A stretch of 64,000 nt of DNA, from NCBI RefSeq assembly GCF_003573695.1, contig NC_039362.1, positions 115,795,120 through 115,859,119 of the forward strand. Reading direction: 5' to 3'. This document shows positions 11,928 to 23,986 of this stretch, piece after piece; the first letter of the stretch is position 1, and every line of letters starts with the position of its first letter. The notes below the pieces were generated by a model. It saw only the letters and a list, made by a program, of their open reading frames with translations, did no database searches and had not been told where the DNA came from. Origin of the DNA: Papaver somniferum. Its lineage: Eukaryota > Streptophyta > Magnoliopsida > Ranunculales > Papaveraceae. Made by a program: the position numbers and the translations under genes.

Positions 11928-13040
11928 GCTTTCAAATTTGTGGCTCATTTGGTTTAGGTTTTCAAATTATGCTGTCGTAAAATCTTGTTTCATGTAGTGT
12001 GCCTAAAGAATCATTTGATCCTCAAGTCCATTATCTTACAAGGGCCATGGACACATCATGCCACCAACCACAACAAAAAATAAGAGAAAATATTGAGAAC
12101 TCAAATCCAAGATTATAAATTAAATCAGACTAACAAAGAACCATCAATAGACAAAAATTACAGAAATTTAAGGGATCAATATCAAACTCATCAACCTATA
12201 CTTTCTATTATCTCAACCTATGATTCATAATTATAAATGTATAGAACTGAGTTGTAATCCTAATGGCACAGAATTTATACTAAAAATTAAACTATTATAT
12301 ATAATCATATTGAAGAAGAATTTGAGAAAATATGAGAATCAAAGTAACTGATTGGTTCATTACATAAGGCCTCTTTTAATAGGATGAAGTTTAACTTTGA
12401 TGCGTTCTTCGTGTTAGTGAAGGGAAAAAAAAGAGATGAAAAGAAAGTCTACAAATAAATTCTCGGAATAAGAGTTATGGGATAGAGTATTTTAGCCCTC
12501 TATCCTTTTTAAAATGAGTGAGAGTCTATGTGATAGAGCGTCCTTTAGTGCGGGATAGAGAACGTTAAACGTTGTACGGATAATTAACTGTCGCCTAGGG
12601 AAAAAGTTTGGATTTTTAAAATATAAAAAATTAAAGTTTACATTAGGTGGGAATTTTTTTGAAGTTTTAATGATATAACCTTTCTAGCATAAAATCTTTC
12701 TAAACGAATGATCGTTAGCCTATATACTCCATTTTTTCTTCAAATGGCATTTGGTTAACCGTATGTGTTAGTTTCTCTCAAACGGCAAACAAAGAGCCGT
12801 ATAGGGAAGACTTGTGCTCACTCGTTCGAATGAAAAAGAAGGAGATCGAGTTTGGGTTGAGAGAGGATTTTCCTCTATCCATAGTAGGACCTAATTTAGT
12901 CAACTCTTTCATTGTGAAAGTGACTCTCAACCTCCCATAATCCTTGCTCTAATAGACACACGGTAATCCATGGAGTGGCACATATATGAGGCTTTTATCT
13001 TCCAGAGGAAAACCAGTGGCCCAAGAATCGGCAGCTAAAA
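11928..13040. repeat. Tandem duplication, copy 2 (empty site)
   Basis: Second copy of the block at 9848-11927, without the solo LTR. It starts at TTTCAAATTTGTGGCTCATT and ends at AAGAATCGGCAGCTAAA. The shared end AGAATTGGCAGCTAAA at about 11927 marks the junction between copies. Confidence 0.8.
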
Positions 13041-13790
13041 GAAGCCTAATCTTCTTCAGTTAATACTTATATTTCAGATGATTACCCAAATACTAGACAC
13101 AAGAATACAAAGAAAGAAAAAACAGTTTCCGTGATATTTGATCACGAAATTAGACTAGTATAATTGGATGCATGACAAATAAGGTATAAATTATAGGGGA
13201 ATTAAATATGAAATAAAACATTAACGATAATAAGATAACTTTAAATATGGGTATGTATTTGCAAATATCGACAACATCACATACGGTGGCCATCAGATGC
13301 AGGTTCATTTTAACCGTTACGCGCGCGTCCTCGTGATAGTAGGACTCAACTTTTCTTTTTCTTTTATGCTAAAGCATTACCCAATGAAAAAAAATACGGT
13401 TTAATCCAAAATGTGATTTGGATATACTAGTTATCATGTATAAATTAGTTTTTTATTTATTTAAAACATGGAAAGTACATAAATGACCTTCCTGATTTAC
13501 AATTTAGTCCAATATTTACGGTTCAGTCCAAACTAATTCATTGATGTTAGCAATCTTAAATAGTATAAAAATAATTTATCTTGCGAACCGCTCGTCCAAA
13601 ATTCATAAACTTTATATATTTGGAAAGCTCTTTCCAATATCTACAAAAAGAGTATACATATAACGATATAGTTTTCATTTTTTTAAAGTTTTAATTTTAG
13701 CTTCATTGTTATCTCATTTGTACAAAAATAAACACACATGCACAAAATTTCATAACCCTATGCAGTAATTTTTTTTATGGGAATTATATT
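13041..13790. other. Intergenic, nothing recognised
   Basis: AT-rich DNA without an identifiable gene or repeat boundary. Confidence 0.35.
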
Positions 13791-14125
13791 GGTGTACAAC
13801 TATGTATACATCTACAAAAACCTAGTAAATCCAACATTCATACTCACAAAACATGCAACATATTCATGAGATGGCACGATGGTGTACAACTATGTATGCA
13901 CTACAAAAGCTAGCAAATTCAATATCCATACCCATAAAACATGCCATATGTCAATGAGACAGGACAATGATGTAGAATTATGTACACATCTACAAAAACC
14001 TAGCAAATTCAACATCCATACCCATAAAACAGTCCCTATATCAATAAGACGGGAGAATGGTTCAACGATGTACACATCTACAAAATCCAGAAAATCCAAC
14101 ATTCATACCCATAATCATGCAATAT
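13791..14125 (+). repeat. Minisatellite, period near 90 bases
   Basis: About four imperfect copies. Each contains GTACAACTATGTA or a near relative, then CATCTACAAAAACCTAG, AATCCAACATTCATACCCA and an ATATTCA-GAGA segment. Open frames on both strands here are products of the repeat, not genes. Confidence 0.85.
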
Positions 14126-14675
14126 ATTCAAGAGACACGATAATTAAGGTGCACCAGTTTGTACACACTTATAATTTGAATCGTCTATCTAAGCACCAAT
14201 AACGTTACCCATATTGAATAAACGTAATATGGAAACTCAGATGAACATCAACCTCCACAAACCTTGTGATAAGCCTGGATGCTCTACCATGTGTAGCTTA
14301 TGAGTCCATAAATTTAATACATTTAAAACCACGTAATAACTAATGAGTATGAAGTGTGGCCTATCATCAACTCGATTATCATCCGCATTATTACTAGGGT
14401 CAACTATATTAGAAATAACGTTTATGATTCATCATTTTGTCTCAACTGAATTTCCTAATATAAACCAAACAATAAAGATACTAAACTTAAAGATAAAGAA
14501 ACGTACCCTAGTGATATCCATTAATTATAAATAGAACAATCAAAAGGTAATCATTTGTGTATCATATCCATGTCAATAGTCTTCATTAATTGCAACCAAT
14601 TGATATGTTGTCCATGATTCATGCATCCGCTACAAAAAAGATTGATGTCAAAAGCGCATCATGGTATAATACATT

Positions 14676-14960
14676 AATAAACAACATGTGCACAACTATG
14701 TGCATATTAACAATCAACAAATGTACAACTATGTACACATTAATAATCAACATGTGTAAACCTATGTGCACATTAATAATCAGCATGTGTACAACTATGT
14801 GCACAATAAAAATTAACATGTGTACAACTATGTACACACTAAACATGTATAAAACTATGATCATATATGCAAGTTTCAAATACCAAATAAATAAAAATTG
14901 CAAGATTATGATCAGCTTCAAAAAGAGTCAACATGTATACAACTATGTACTACGAGCTCC
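14676..14960 (+). repeat. Minisatellite, period near 33 bases
   Basis: About eight copies of a unit containing ACATGTGTACAACTATGT then GCACATTAATAATCA. The GTACAACTATGTACA core is palindromic-like and is shared with the 90-base array about 0.6 kb upstream. Confidence 0.85.
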
Positions 14961-15488
14961 CTGTTTAATTTGATCGTATTTTTCATTTTCAGACAACCAT
15001 CATTTTTTTGTCTTATCACTTCAATGAAACAATCAAAAATTCAAGATTCACATTTGTCATGTTTAACCCACTTTTATATAGATAAAATTAGTCACCACAA
15101 CTCAAAACTAAAAAGTAATAAAGTAAAAAGGGAAAAAAACTGCAAGTTCTTAGCAATTCTCCGATTTTTTTATTATTTATCTTTATTTCATTCTCCATCA
15201 TTGGACTTTAAGGAGGAACACAAGAGAAATGCATTATCTTGTCGCTTCCAATGAAACACTCTAAACGACAATAAAAAATCATTCTGACAATCTTAAAATC
15301 AAAAACAAATTTAAGGCAAGTCGTTACGTAACATACTAGGTAGTAAGACCTAATGGAAGAGGGACCGACCAAGAGGTGGTACCAAGGATCGACCAAGAGG
15401 TGGTATATAAACCAACACATCGGTGAGGGATGGGACCGACCAATTGGTGGCGGGACCGGCCAATGAGGTGGTAAGACCATCTATGGGT
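14961..15488. other. Intergenic with short GGGACCGACCAA-type repeats
   Basis: No gene. Between about 15360 and 15475 several imperfect copies of GACCGACCAAGAGGTGGT occur, just before the small hAT element. Confidence 0.5.
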
Positions 15489-15496
15489 AGCGGGAT

Positions 15497-16475
15497 CAGT
15501 GTTTTAAAAAACGTTTTGAAGCGCGCTTTTTAGCGCTTCACTACAAAAACGCTCCAATACGTCCGCATTAATACTAGGTTATATTTTCTAGAGAAAAAAA
15601 AGGAATATTCTGGAGAAAAACAGGGATTTAAATCTCAAAACAAATCCCAACATTTCCTTCTTAGGTTTTCTAGAGAAAAAACAGGAATTTAAATCCCAAA
15701 AACAAGTCACAACGTTTTCTTCTTAGGTTTTAGTGTAAAAAAACCCTAAAAATGTTTTAGTGTAAAAAAACCCTAAAAACTACTCTATTTATAGAGACTC
15801 CAAAACTCCAAATGTTTCATCTTCTAAACCAAAGCTTCTTCTTCTTCCATTTCATCTTCTATTCTTCTGATCTGCAATGGCCAGCATGCCCGCAACTAAG
15901 AAATCCTCAAAGAAAGATCCAGCTTGGAAATATGGTACTGAAGTTGAAGGTCCACTTATTAGAGGAAGACATGTTTCATACGTGGTGTGCAAGTTATGTG
16001 ATAGGAGAATTTCATGAGGGATTCTTAGATTGAAAAGTCACATAGGACAGACGCATAAGGGAGATTCTGCATGTCCTAGTGTACCTCCAGAAGTCAAACA
16101 AGAGATCGTAACTCAACTTAATGATGAAGGATCAAAATCAATAGGACGAATAAACCTTGAGTATTTAGTTAATGAAGAGGAAGGAATGCAAGACAGACTA
16201 TAGAAGGAGGACATGAATGTCTTGGCGAAGAAAAAAGGTCTACAAACATTCTTGGATAGTGTTTCTTAAATACCTCTAAGGTGGTAGAATAAAACAATCA
16301 GGCATGTGATTAGTTAGCTAGTTGTTCCCTTTATTATGGTGGTTTTTATAAGTATTTATATATGTGTATTTATATTTATATTTTGTGAAGCTACGCTTCA
16401 ACAACGTTTTGAAGTTGCGCTTTACGCTTTACTAGGACACCGTATCGCTTTAAGTTTTTGTTTTTTAAAACACTG
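15497..16475 (+). mobile_element. Small non-autonomous hAT element with BED-finger ORF
   Basis: The inverted ends share CAGTGTTTTAAAAAAC (left at 15497; right in reverse complement, ending at 16475). They are flanked by 8-bp target duplications AGCGGGAT (15489-15496) and AGCGGGAC (16476-16483). Subterminal motifs on both sides repeat AACGTTTTGAAG and GCGCTTTAC/GCGCTTCA. The only coding remnant is a BED zinc finger (15877-16198). Confidence 0.87.
15877..16203 (+). pseudogene. BED zinc-finger fragment of a hAT transposase
   Basis: From ATG 15877 the frame reads MASMPATKKSSKKDPAWKYG, then CKLCDRRIS, an in-frame TGA where a Gly codon is expected, then LRLKSHIGQTHKGDS, PSVPPEVKQEIV and a second stop after NEEEGMQDRL. 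C-x2-C and H-x4-H ligands of a BED finger are kept. DUF659, catalytic and dimerisation regions are absent. Confidence 0.8.
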
Positions 16476-16483
16476 AGCGGGAC

Positions 16484-17743
16484 CCTTGGTATTTTTGGTA
16501 AGACTTAGCTGGAGTTACTTAAGGTGAAATTGGTACAAAGACCTAGGTAAATCAATAATAATAATATTTTAATAATAAAAAAAGAAGGGGGACCGTCTTC
16601 CCATGACAGCCGGCGCCTGTCCCACATGTTTTATTTTTATTTTATTTTGTTTTCCTATATTGTTCCTCTTTCCATCTTTCTCTAGTATGATCTTAAGACC
16701 TTCTTGGCTATGTACATCCACACCGTTCTCTTGGGGTTGTCCGGTATTAGCCCATGTGTCTGAAGAGACAAATATTCACAGTAGATTTACAGGATTCAGC
16801 TGATAAAAGCTATAAATCAATTTAATGATTTATTTCGATGAAAATAAAATAATTTATAAGAATTCAATTTTAGAATGCAACACTAGTATTTGTGACTCAC
16901 TCTATACTAGTAGGAAATTTATCTGGAAGCATTATATTTATTCAAGAATATGGTAAAGGACGGGAATGCATGACGTAATACCGAGTCTGAATGTATATTC
17001 TTTATAATCATAAAACCTCTGAAAAGTATTGCAACAAGAACTTGTAATGTTTTGAAGTCTCAACAAAGTGAGTTTTGAATGGATAAATAAATACTGAGTC
17101 ATACAATATAATAATATATATATACATATTCCAATATAAAATATTAAAAGCTCAGGTGGGCGAGACTGTAATACTATGTAAATATACATTTTCGAAGAGA
17201 CTACATGATCAACATGTAATGCATGTAACTAGAGTTTTATATTCTTAATTCTCTTGTAGGATACGATATAAAATAAAGATTTTATATATTTGAGTCGGCC
17301 TGTGGTATACAAAATTATAATATTTTTATGTTTCTACCACTAGGTAGAGGCGATTTTACAATTTCCGCCTTGGTAAAAATATACCATGAGAAATAACATA
17401 ATTCGAATTCATGGAGTACCGGTTTCGGAGCTAGGTATGTTATCAGTTTAACGGCTGCTACTACTATCATGCACCAACATGCAGGATCTCAACTTTAGTG
17501 TTGCATATAAGAGCGCCATACATGGTATCTCAACTCTTGGGTATCTAAACTATGTGAGTCCGCGACTAACATAGTAAATTAGGCTCAACTGATGGTTTCC
17601 CATGTTTTAGGTCAGGAGAGTGCCAATTGCGAGTTCGATAAACGTCGTGTACAAGTACAGGGATATTATTCTGAAGGGCATGCGTAGAACTTGTGGGCTA
17701 ACTAGATATTTCTTGGACTCCTGAAACGCGACCCTCTGGGTTT
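16484..17743. other. Intergenic, nothing recognised
   Basis: AT-rich sequence with several short open frames that show no domain. A short TA-rich tract (ATATATATACATA) lies near 17113. Confidence 0.35.
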
Positions 17744-18345
17744 TTACCCATTCCAAACATGAATTCTTTTTAACAGCCGTAGGAAAGCGGTTAGTAGCTT
17801 AGCTAACCCTGCGGTGAACTTTGGAACATAAGAGAGTTTTCCAGTGAAAGCTTGTAGTTCTTTCACATTCTTCGGAGGAATCATGGTAGTGATTGCCTCG
17901 ATCTTATTTGGATCGACTTGAATCCCCCTGTCAATAATGACGAAGGCTAAAAATTTTCTAAAAGTGACTCCGAACGCATATTTGATATGAATCATTTTCA
18001 ACTTATATTTTTGACACCGCTAAAATATCCGTCTTAGGTGGATCAGGTGATCTTCACGTACTTTAGACTTGATCACAATATCGTCGACTTACACGTCCAT
18101 AATTTGATACAACATGTCTTAGAAAATGGAAATAGTCTCCCTCTGATACGTGTCTCCCGCGTTCTTGAGTCTGAATGGCATTATGACGTTATAGAAGTTT
18201 CCATAAGGTGTATGAAAGGATGTCTTTTGAGCATTCCCTACTGCCATCCTTATCTAGTTATAACCGATGTAGTTTTTCATGGGAGAGAACATGTCGCAGC
18301 TGTAGGTGTTTATCCTCCAAAATATCTATATTAGGGAGTGGGAAA
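17744..18345 (-). pseudogene. Ty3/gypsy reverse transcriptase remnant
   Basis: The best segment (18001-17744) reads YAFGVTFRKFLAF, then RGIQVDPNKIEAI, PPKNVKELQAFTGKLSY, the RT end and connection motifs of Ty3/gypsy elements, nearest to the Athila/Tat type by eye. Upstream on the minus strand, in shifted frames, are NAQKTSFHTPYGNF, VIMPFRLKNAGDTYQR and VDDIVIKSKVREDHLIHLRR. The position before VDD carries a stop instead of the usual Tyr. Several stops and frameshifts make it inactive. Its LTRs were not found. Confidence 0.8.
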
Positions 18346-18936
18346 TCATCGTTTGGGATACCCGATTCATGTCTCTAGTCAAAAGGTCGTGGGTCGACTC
18401 CCACTATAGTTGCTAAATGATTTAGGATGAAAGTGAGTAGGAGGCTAGTCCAAGTCACAACAAGTACTATAACTATGCCTAATGGGGGAGGTTTCAAGAA
18501 AATCCTTTCTCAAGTATTATCCCCTTGCCTTTAATAGCCCTCTCTCTTACTTAATAACATGTTGTTGGTAATGTTTATTACTAAACTACCACTTTCCTCC
18601 TTCACGAGTCACCCTTGACTAGGAACCAAGGAGTCAAACCCGTTTTTCTTTGGGCTTAGACTTGGGGTAGCCCAACCGCTTAAGTTGGGTTGGGTCTAGT
18701 CCCCAAGTTTCCATTTATAAAAGGATGGGCCTCCAAATTAAGGGTACCCCATGTTGCTAAGGTAACCCTTTTTCATGTACCAACAAATGACATACCTAAA
18801 TCGAGACAAACCAACAAAAAATGAAATCAGATATAAGAACAAACTTGCTGCACCAACCAGCGACCTAGAGAATCCATCATGTGTATGTAAGAGTTCAAAT
18901 TCATATTAATAGCTCATAATATGTTTATAATAATCT
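18346..18936. other. Decayed repeat DNA, nothing recognised
   Basis: No gene or clear element end. Probably more remnant of the adjoining retroelement, but I saw no motif to prove it. Confidence 0.3.
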
Positions 18937-18941
18937 CTAAG

Positions 18942-20929
18942 TTGTTGTTGTGATAACCAGTATAAAGTCAAACCTATATCAGAAAAAGAAATGAGTTAGT
19001 CCGAATAAAACCAAGAGGGCATGAGTGCATGTATTTAACACATATAACACATTTTTGTATCCAAAAACGTATTAAGAAGACACATCCATGTGATAAATTA
19101 TCAAATAACATAATCCTTATCTAAAATGCTTGCGATTTCATCCTTACAAATAATCAAATGGCGTGCACAACAAAATCAATTAGCACGCCAAGATTTAGCT
19201 TAACAACCATATGTGAAAAGGTTTTAAAAACATACATAAATCAATGTTTACCATAAGAACACTGACCAAGATGTTACCTAGAAAAAAAGCTTCAACCATA
19301 AATAATTGCGGTATCCAGAAACTATCAATAATATAAGTTTTTTAGCTGAAGAAGGGTTCACCTTGAAAGAAATATTCATTCATCAATATTAATAACAACA
19401 TACCATGCTACCAAATCATTTTATGAAAAATACAACTCATTGGTCAACAATGAGTAGATTGCAAGACTACATGCAAATCAAAGTGGTTGTTTCCTACTAA
19501 CAACAATTTTGATCACTCAATGATTGAAAACAAACATACATCAATTGTTGAGTCTTAATAAGAATTTGGCATCTCTTGAATACAAGTTCCGCCTAACTGA
19601 TAAATCCAGCTCATAATATCTAAAAGTGAAAAAGGTAGAGAACACTAATCCAGTATTGCAGAGTACTTTGAGGTATAAGGTTGAAAACAATCTAACTTGA
19701 CTAGACATATGTGAGTTGTTTCAGTTTTTCATGGGTATCGATTCTCGGATTTAACATATCATGGCGTACCTATGCTGCAGATGTGAAACACTAAAGCAAC
19801 GGAAAAGGTATTTGCATGTATTTAGAATTTGCAACTCTTGAATGGTTTTATATCAGAAGAGAAAACCTTAGAATAGAAAAGAGGTGAAAAACCTAGACTA
19901 CAAGTTGTATAATCAATCACGAAGATTTAATCCAACTTGGCTTTTTGATCCCTAATACAAAGAATTTTATCTCACTCTTGTTCACGAAGAACAGAAGACA
20001 TGGAAACAACCTGCAAAGCTTACGCCAATTTTCCAAAGGGGATAAAAACCGTGTAAACTCACGAACCCTTTATTTATAGTGAAACATAGCTTGAAAACTA
20101 AGCAAATCTACTTTCCTTTTTCAAGACTCTCCTAATTTTGGGAGTCTTTCCTAAGTTACAACTCTTGCCAAAATAATTAAAAAAATAATTAATTAGCAAA
20201 TATTGTATTTATGTGAATAAATCACATTTTTAACTTAGGCAGGAATTTAAAGTTATCACAAACACTTTAATATGGTAATCAAATATATTTGGATTAATAG
20301 CCATATTGCCTAGACAAGGAAACATCACCAACTTGACCAAAAATAGCTTTTAGTCACGTAATTGGTCCCAAGTCCGTGAACCGTTACAAGCAGTCCATGG
20401 ATTGTTTCCTACTAACGAACTGTAACAGTTACAACAACACTTATAATTGTTACTTTAATAAATCACTCATAACTTCATCGTTATAACTCGGAATTGAGTG
20501 ATTCTTGGCTCGTTGAATTCGTAAGCTCATTCACTATATCAAGAAATTCTTTATAAGGATAAATGTTATTGTCTCCAAGGTCATGAATCAAATAACCTCA
20601 AGTATATATACATAAATGTACATTTACCGTCATTGGAATTGTTCCATAGAGTGAGCATTTATCTTGATAGATTAGAAAGGTAGAATTGAACAAGAATCCA
20701 AATGAAATCAATCACATACCTTTGTTGATGAAGTACTTGTTGATGTCTTCTTGTAGTCTTCATTATTCAATCTTCATCCTTTAAGGATAGCTTCGATTCA
20801 ACTTCTTAGACCTAATCTAGTCTGAAACTATCTTTAGTATCTTAAATCAAGAATGCATTTTGGCAACTAAAATTGACAACTAACTTGACATACCAATGCT
20901 AGTGGGTTCAACCGATCAGTGCTCTAACA
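18942..20929 (-). mobile_element. Copia-type solo LTR (minus orientation)
   Basis: The right end is the reverse complement of TGTTAGAGCACTGATCGGTT, the start motif shared by the other copia-type LTRs here. CTAAG follows at 20930-20934 and also occurs at 18937-18941, so a 5-bp target duplication is likely, although the left terminus reads TT rather than TG. No PBS or internal sequence adjoins either end. A minus-strand TATA-like tract lies near 20070. Confidence 0.6.
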
Positions 20930-21384
20930 CTAAGCCTTAATAATATTCCGAGAGTTACAACTTAATGATACCCGATCAAGGAACAATATTAAATAGCTTT
21001 ATCTCTTTGTATACACAATCAGCCGTTAAACATAAACGAGTCTGTAAACCTGACTATAACGTGAGATAACTTAGAAAATAAGCAATCATATCCACCGTTA
21101 GATGGTTTAGCTTGACTCTCACACAAATGAAATATACAATCTTAGATAAGGATGAATTGTACCTAAACTTGTACAACGATTAGGCTCAATGACGGTTAAC
21201 AAAAGTTAGTCATATACACATAATAAGCTTTTCGTCATTTACGTAAAACACTTTAGATTCAACTTGATAATCAACCAAAATTTAATCGGCGATCAAATAT
21301 ATATCTAACATGTGTTTTAGAGAGTTATTCAAATGCTCGGTATCTCATAGAAATATTTTCGAATGCATCTAAATATATTCGACT

Positions 21385-21790
21385 ACGTGAGTACGCATAC
21401 CGGGTATGTGTACTACATCCAGTTTGTGAGTTGTAATGCTAAGGTATGCACATTAGGTATATGTACCCTCACGACAGTTACAGTTCAGAGACTCTTGTAT
21501 GCACACTGAGTACACATCCTCCCCTGCGTTCACAAGCACAGACGTTTTGGTATGCATACTGAGTATGTGTACCAAGGTGTCTTTAGCCGAACATAAACTG
21601 ACTAGTACGTGTACTAAGTACGCATACTAAAGTTCCGGACCTTCCCTAGTCTCGCAGGTACATGTATTTAGTACGCATACTAAAACCCCGGACCCATCAC
21701 AGTTACTTCAGTACGTGTACTAGGTACGCATACTGAAGTTCCATACCCAAACTAGTTTCTCCAGTACGTGAACTAGGTACGCATACTGTC
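21385..21790. repeat. Minisatellite of near-palindromic GTACGCATACT units within LTR
   Basis: Repeats of about 36-60 bases built from GTACGTGTACTAGGTACGCA plus a spacer such as AAGTTCCGGACC. The same array is present in the related LTR at 43830-44235, but not in the LTR at 50976-53516, which carries a different repeat. Confidence 0.85.
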
Positions 21791-22279
21791 ATGTATCCAG
21801 AAGACAGTATTTCTGTAAAACTCTCGATAGTCGACTTGAAACATCCTCGGAAGACGATAATGGTAATCTCACACATGCCACTTTTTCCAAGTAATTCTCA
21901 AATGATTACTTAATCAATATGAAACATCCCAAGTTAACATTAGATGATTGTCTCACACATATCATATAAAATGTTCAAGGTTATTTTCACATGATTGAGA
22001 TAAATCAATTCGAAACAATTCTGAGTAATGATAATCTCACACATATCGTTGTTCAAGGGTATTTTAAATTGATCATCTTGAACAATAAATTATTCGAATG
22101 ACATATAGGTTAGCTCATATTTCGAGAAATATATTTGGAATAAACAAGCTCGAAATTTTCATTGTGCAATAATTTAAAGTCCACTTAGTCATACGACTTA
22201 GTCTCATTTTAGTAGATAGAATAGAATATATTTGAGTGAATAGATGGTTTAGTCTTCACATACCTTTTGTCGACAAAGT

Positions 22280-22435
22280 TCTTCAGAGTTCTTCAGTTGA
22301 TCTCCATCCAAAGTCTTTAGTTGATCTCCATCCAAAGTCTTCAGTTGATCTTCATCCAGAGTTATTCAGTTGATCTCCATCCAGAGTTCTTCAGTTGATC
22401 TCCATCCAAAGTCTTCAGTTGATCTTCTTCTTCAA
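22280..22435. repeat. Short tandem repeat, 28-30-base period
   Basis: About five units of CAGTTGATCTCCATCCA with AGAGTTCTT or AAGTCTT between them. One to two units are present in the related LTR near 44730-44790, so it expanded here. Confidence 0.8.
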
Positions 22436-22598
22436 ATGGTGAACACGGTGAAGTCTGATGCTCAACTACGCACTTCTATCCTAAACCGAGACATGACTAC
22501 GTAGTAGAATAGAAATCAGGATATAGTTTTGATCAACTAAATTTGACAACAAGCTTGAGATATCAACACTTGCGAGTTCGACCGAGCATGCTCTATCA

Positions 22599-22612
22599 AT
22601 CTCCCCCTTTGT
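22599..22612 (-). other. Polypurine tract of the minus-strand LTR element
   Basis: The minus strand reads ACAAAGGGGGAGAT immediately before the LTR start at 22598. The same tract lies before both plus-strand LTRs at 31100 and 39591. It marks plus-strand DNA priming. Confidence 0.8.
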
Positions 22613-23029
22613 CAATTTTAGTAACAAAACTATCAATACATATGGATTACAAAAACAAAACTTCGTATCTACTGATCCAAATCCAAAGCTCTTTTCCAGT
22701 AGCAAGTACCAGGTCGAGCAGAGATAAACCGCGTAACGATCTTATCTCCAGAGATGCGGCGAAGGTTTTACACCGGCTTCCAGCAAGCCGAGACGCAACT
22801 TACCCGAAGGTAAGAGTAATCCTTGACACATTTCGTGTCTCGTTGTTATGAGCAGGGAGTGAGAACACCGCTCTAGTTGGGTTTACGTAATCACGACCGT
22901 TAGAGTGGCATCTTCACTTTATCCCTGCTTAGAAGACAGAGCAGGTCTGCCATGGCGGTTTACATGTACGCGGTTTGCACAGTCCTACGAGGAGATAGGG
23001 CTTCCAACATATATTCAAAAGTAAAGAAG

Positions 23030-23441
23030 GGACTAGTCGCGTACCTCGTGTACATACCTCTTTCACATGGATCGCTTCCCTCCATGTTGCTATGTCGAGC
23101 GCCAGCTCTCTCTCCGAGCCACGGTCCTTAGGTGCATACTTCTTTAACCAAAATCGCTTCCCTTTACGTTGTTCTGTCGAGTGCCACCTCTCTCTCCACG
23201 CCTCGGTCTTTCAGGTCCTGTTTGATCAGTTCATCCCATGTTAATTTCGGTCGTCCTTGTCATTTCATTCGACCTTCGGCCCGTCCAATGCGTCCTAAGA
23301 AGACCGGGTCATCAGACGGTCTTCGTTGTAGGTGTCCGAACCAACAAAGCCGATGTTGCGTGAGGATCTTCTCCATCGGTGCTACCCCAAGCCTTCCCTT
23401 GATAGACTCATTTCAGATCTTGTCGCATCTTGTAAGTCCGC
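23030..23441 (-). pseudogene. LINE reverse transcriptase C-terminal fragment with duplicated tail
   Basis: The minus strand reads RLGVAPMEKILTQHRLCWFG, HLQRRPSDDPVFLGRI, a stop, then QGRPKLTWDELIKQDLKDRG and VEREVALDRTT. This is the conserved C-terminal segment of plant LINE-type reverse transcriptase ORFs. The last part (KDRGxERExALDxxTWREAI) is present twice in tandem with a period of about 83 bases (23051-23132 and 23133-23215). In-frame stops show it is dead. Confidence 0.85.
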
Positions 23442-23754
23442 ATGATCTATCCCCATCACGACGAAATTTTCGAAAATTACCCGAGCCTGTCGGCCAAGTC
23501 TATATACTCGTTGAATACATCAGCGTAGCGCGCGTGCGGCCCAGAACATCTAAGGTCATCACAGACCTGTTATTGACTCAAACTTCCGTGGCCTAAACGA
23601 CCATAGTCCCTCTAAGAAGCTGGCCGCGGAGGGAATCCTCCGCATAGCTAGTTAGCAGGCTGAGGTCTCGTTCGTTAACGGAATTAACCAGAAAAATCGC
23701 TCCACCAACTAAGAACGACCATGCACCACCACCCATAGAATCAAGAAAGAGCTA

Positions 23755-23797
<43 letters not shown>

Positions 23798-23856
23798 CGG
23801 TGTTGAGTCAAATTAAGACGCAGGCTCCACTCCTGGTGGTTCCCTTTCGTCAATTT

Positions 23857-23924
<68 letters not shown>

Positions 23925-23986
23925 GGAAGAGTCCTAAAAGCAACATCCGTCGATCCCTGGTCGGCATCATTTATGTTTGAGAGTAG
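23442..23986 (-). rRNA. 18S rRNA fragment (non-functional)
   Basis: The minus strand matches the plant cytosolic 18S rRNA from about the TCAACCATAAACGATGCCGA region to GTGATGGGGATAGATCAT, roughly nucleotides 1000-1550 by memory. Recognised blocks include TTTTTGGGTTCCGGGGGGAG, AACTTACCAGGTCCAGACAT and TTAACGAACGAGACCTCAGC. There are scattered substitutions. The rRNA ends abruptly at 23441/23442, where LINE sequence begins. As a partial copy it is not a working rRNA gene. Confidence 0.95.

Larger units (their letters stand above)
20935..22598 (-). mobile_element. 3' LTR of the minus-strand copia-type element (truncated)
   Basis: On the minus strand the LTR starts TGATAGAGCATGCTCGGTCG at 22598, directly after a polypurine tract. 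It is related throughout to the LTRs at 43184-44944 and 50976-53516. It lacks the LTR 3' end and is cut at the solo LTR that ends at 20929. Two minisatellites lie inside (21385-21790 and 22280-22430). Confidence 0.8.
22680..23986 (-). mobile_element. LINE/18S rRNA chimeric retro-insertion
   Basis: The insertion consists of a 3' LINE segment (22680-23441) joined to an 18S rRNA fragment (23442-23986), both in minus-strand sense. CTACTGATCCA flanks it at 22669-22679 and 23999-24009, and weaker matching extends the repeat outward to about 20 bases. A few extra bases lie between 23986 and the right copy. It sits in the internal region of the minus-strand LTR element. No poly(A) tail is seen at the LINE end. 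Confidence 0.7.

Noticed and set aside
13879..14202. Open frames on both strands (107 and 70 residues)
   Set aside because: They are translations of the 90-base minisatellite; the repeating peptides follow the DNA period.
13791..14960. CRISPR-like spaced repeats
   Set aside because: The units are head-to-tail without unique spacers, and the DNA is plant nuclear.
14590..14973. Open frames of 127 (+) and 100 (-) residues
   Set aside because: Products of the 33-base tandem repeat (repeating NMCTTMCTLII), not a gene.
18361..18420. tRNA-like GGGTCGACTCCCACT segment
   Set aside because: No cloverleaf arms or A/B boxes could be fitted.
23132..23596. 154-residue plus-strand ORF
   Set aside because: It is antisense to the LINE fragment and crosses into antisense 18S rRNA; the real coding sense is minus.
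23442..23986. A working rDNA unit
   Set aside because: Only about a third of 18S is present, without ITS, 5.8S or 25S sequence, and it is fused to a LINE.
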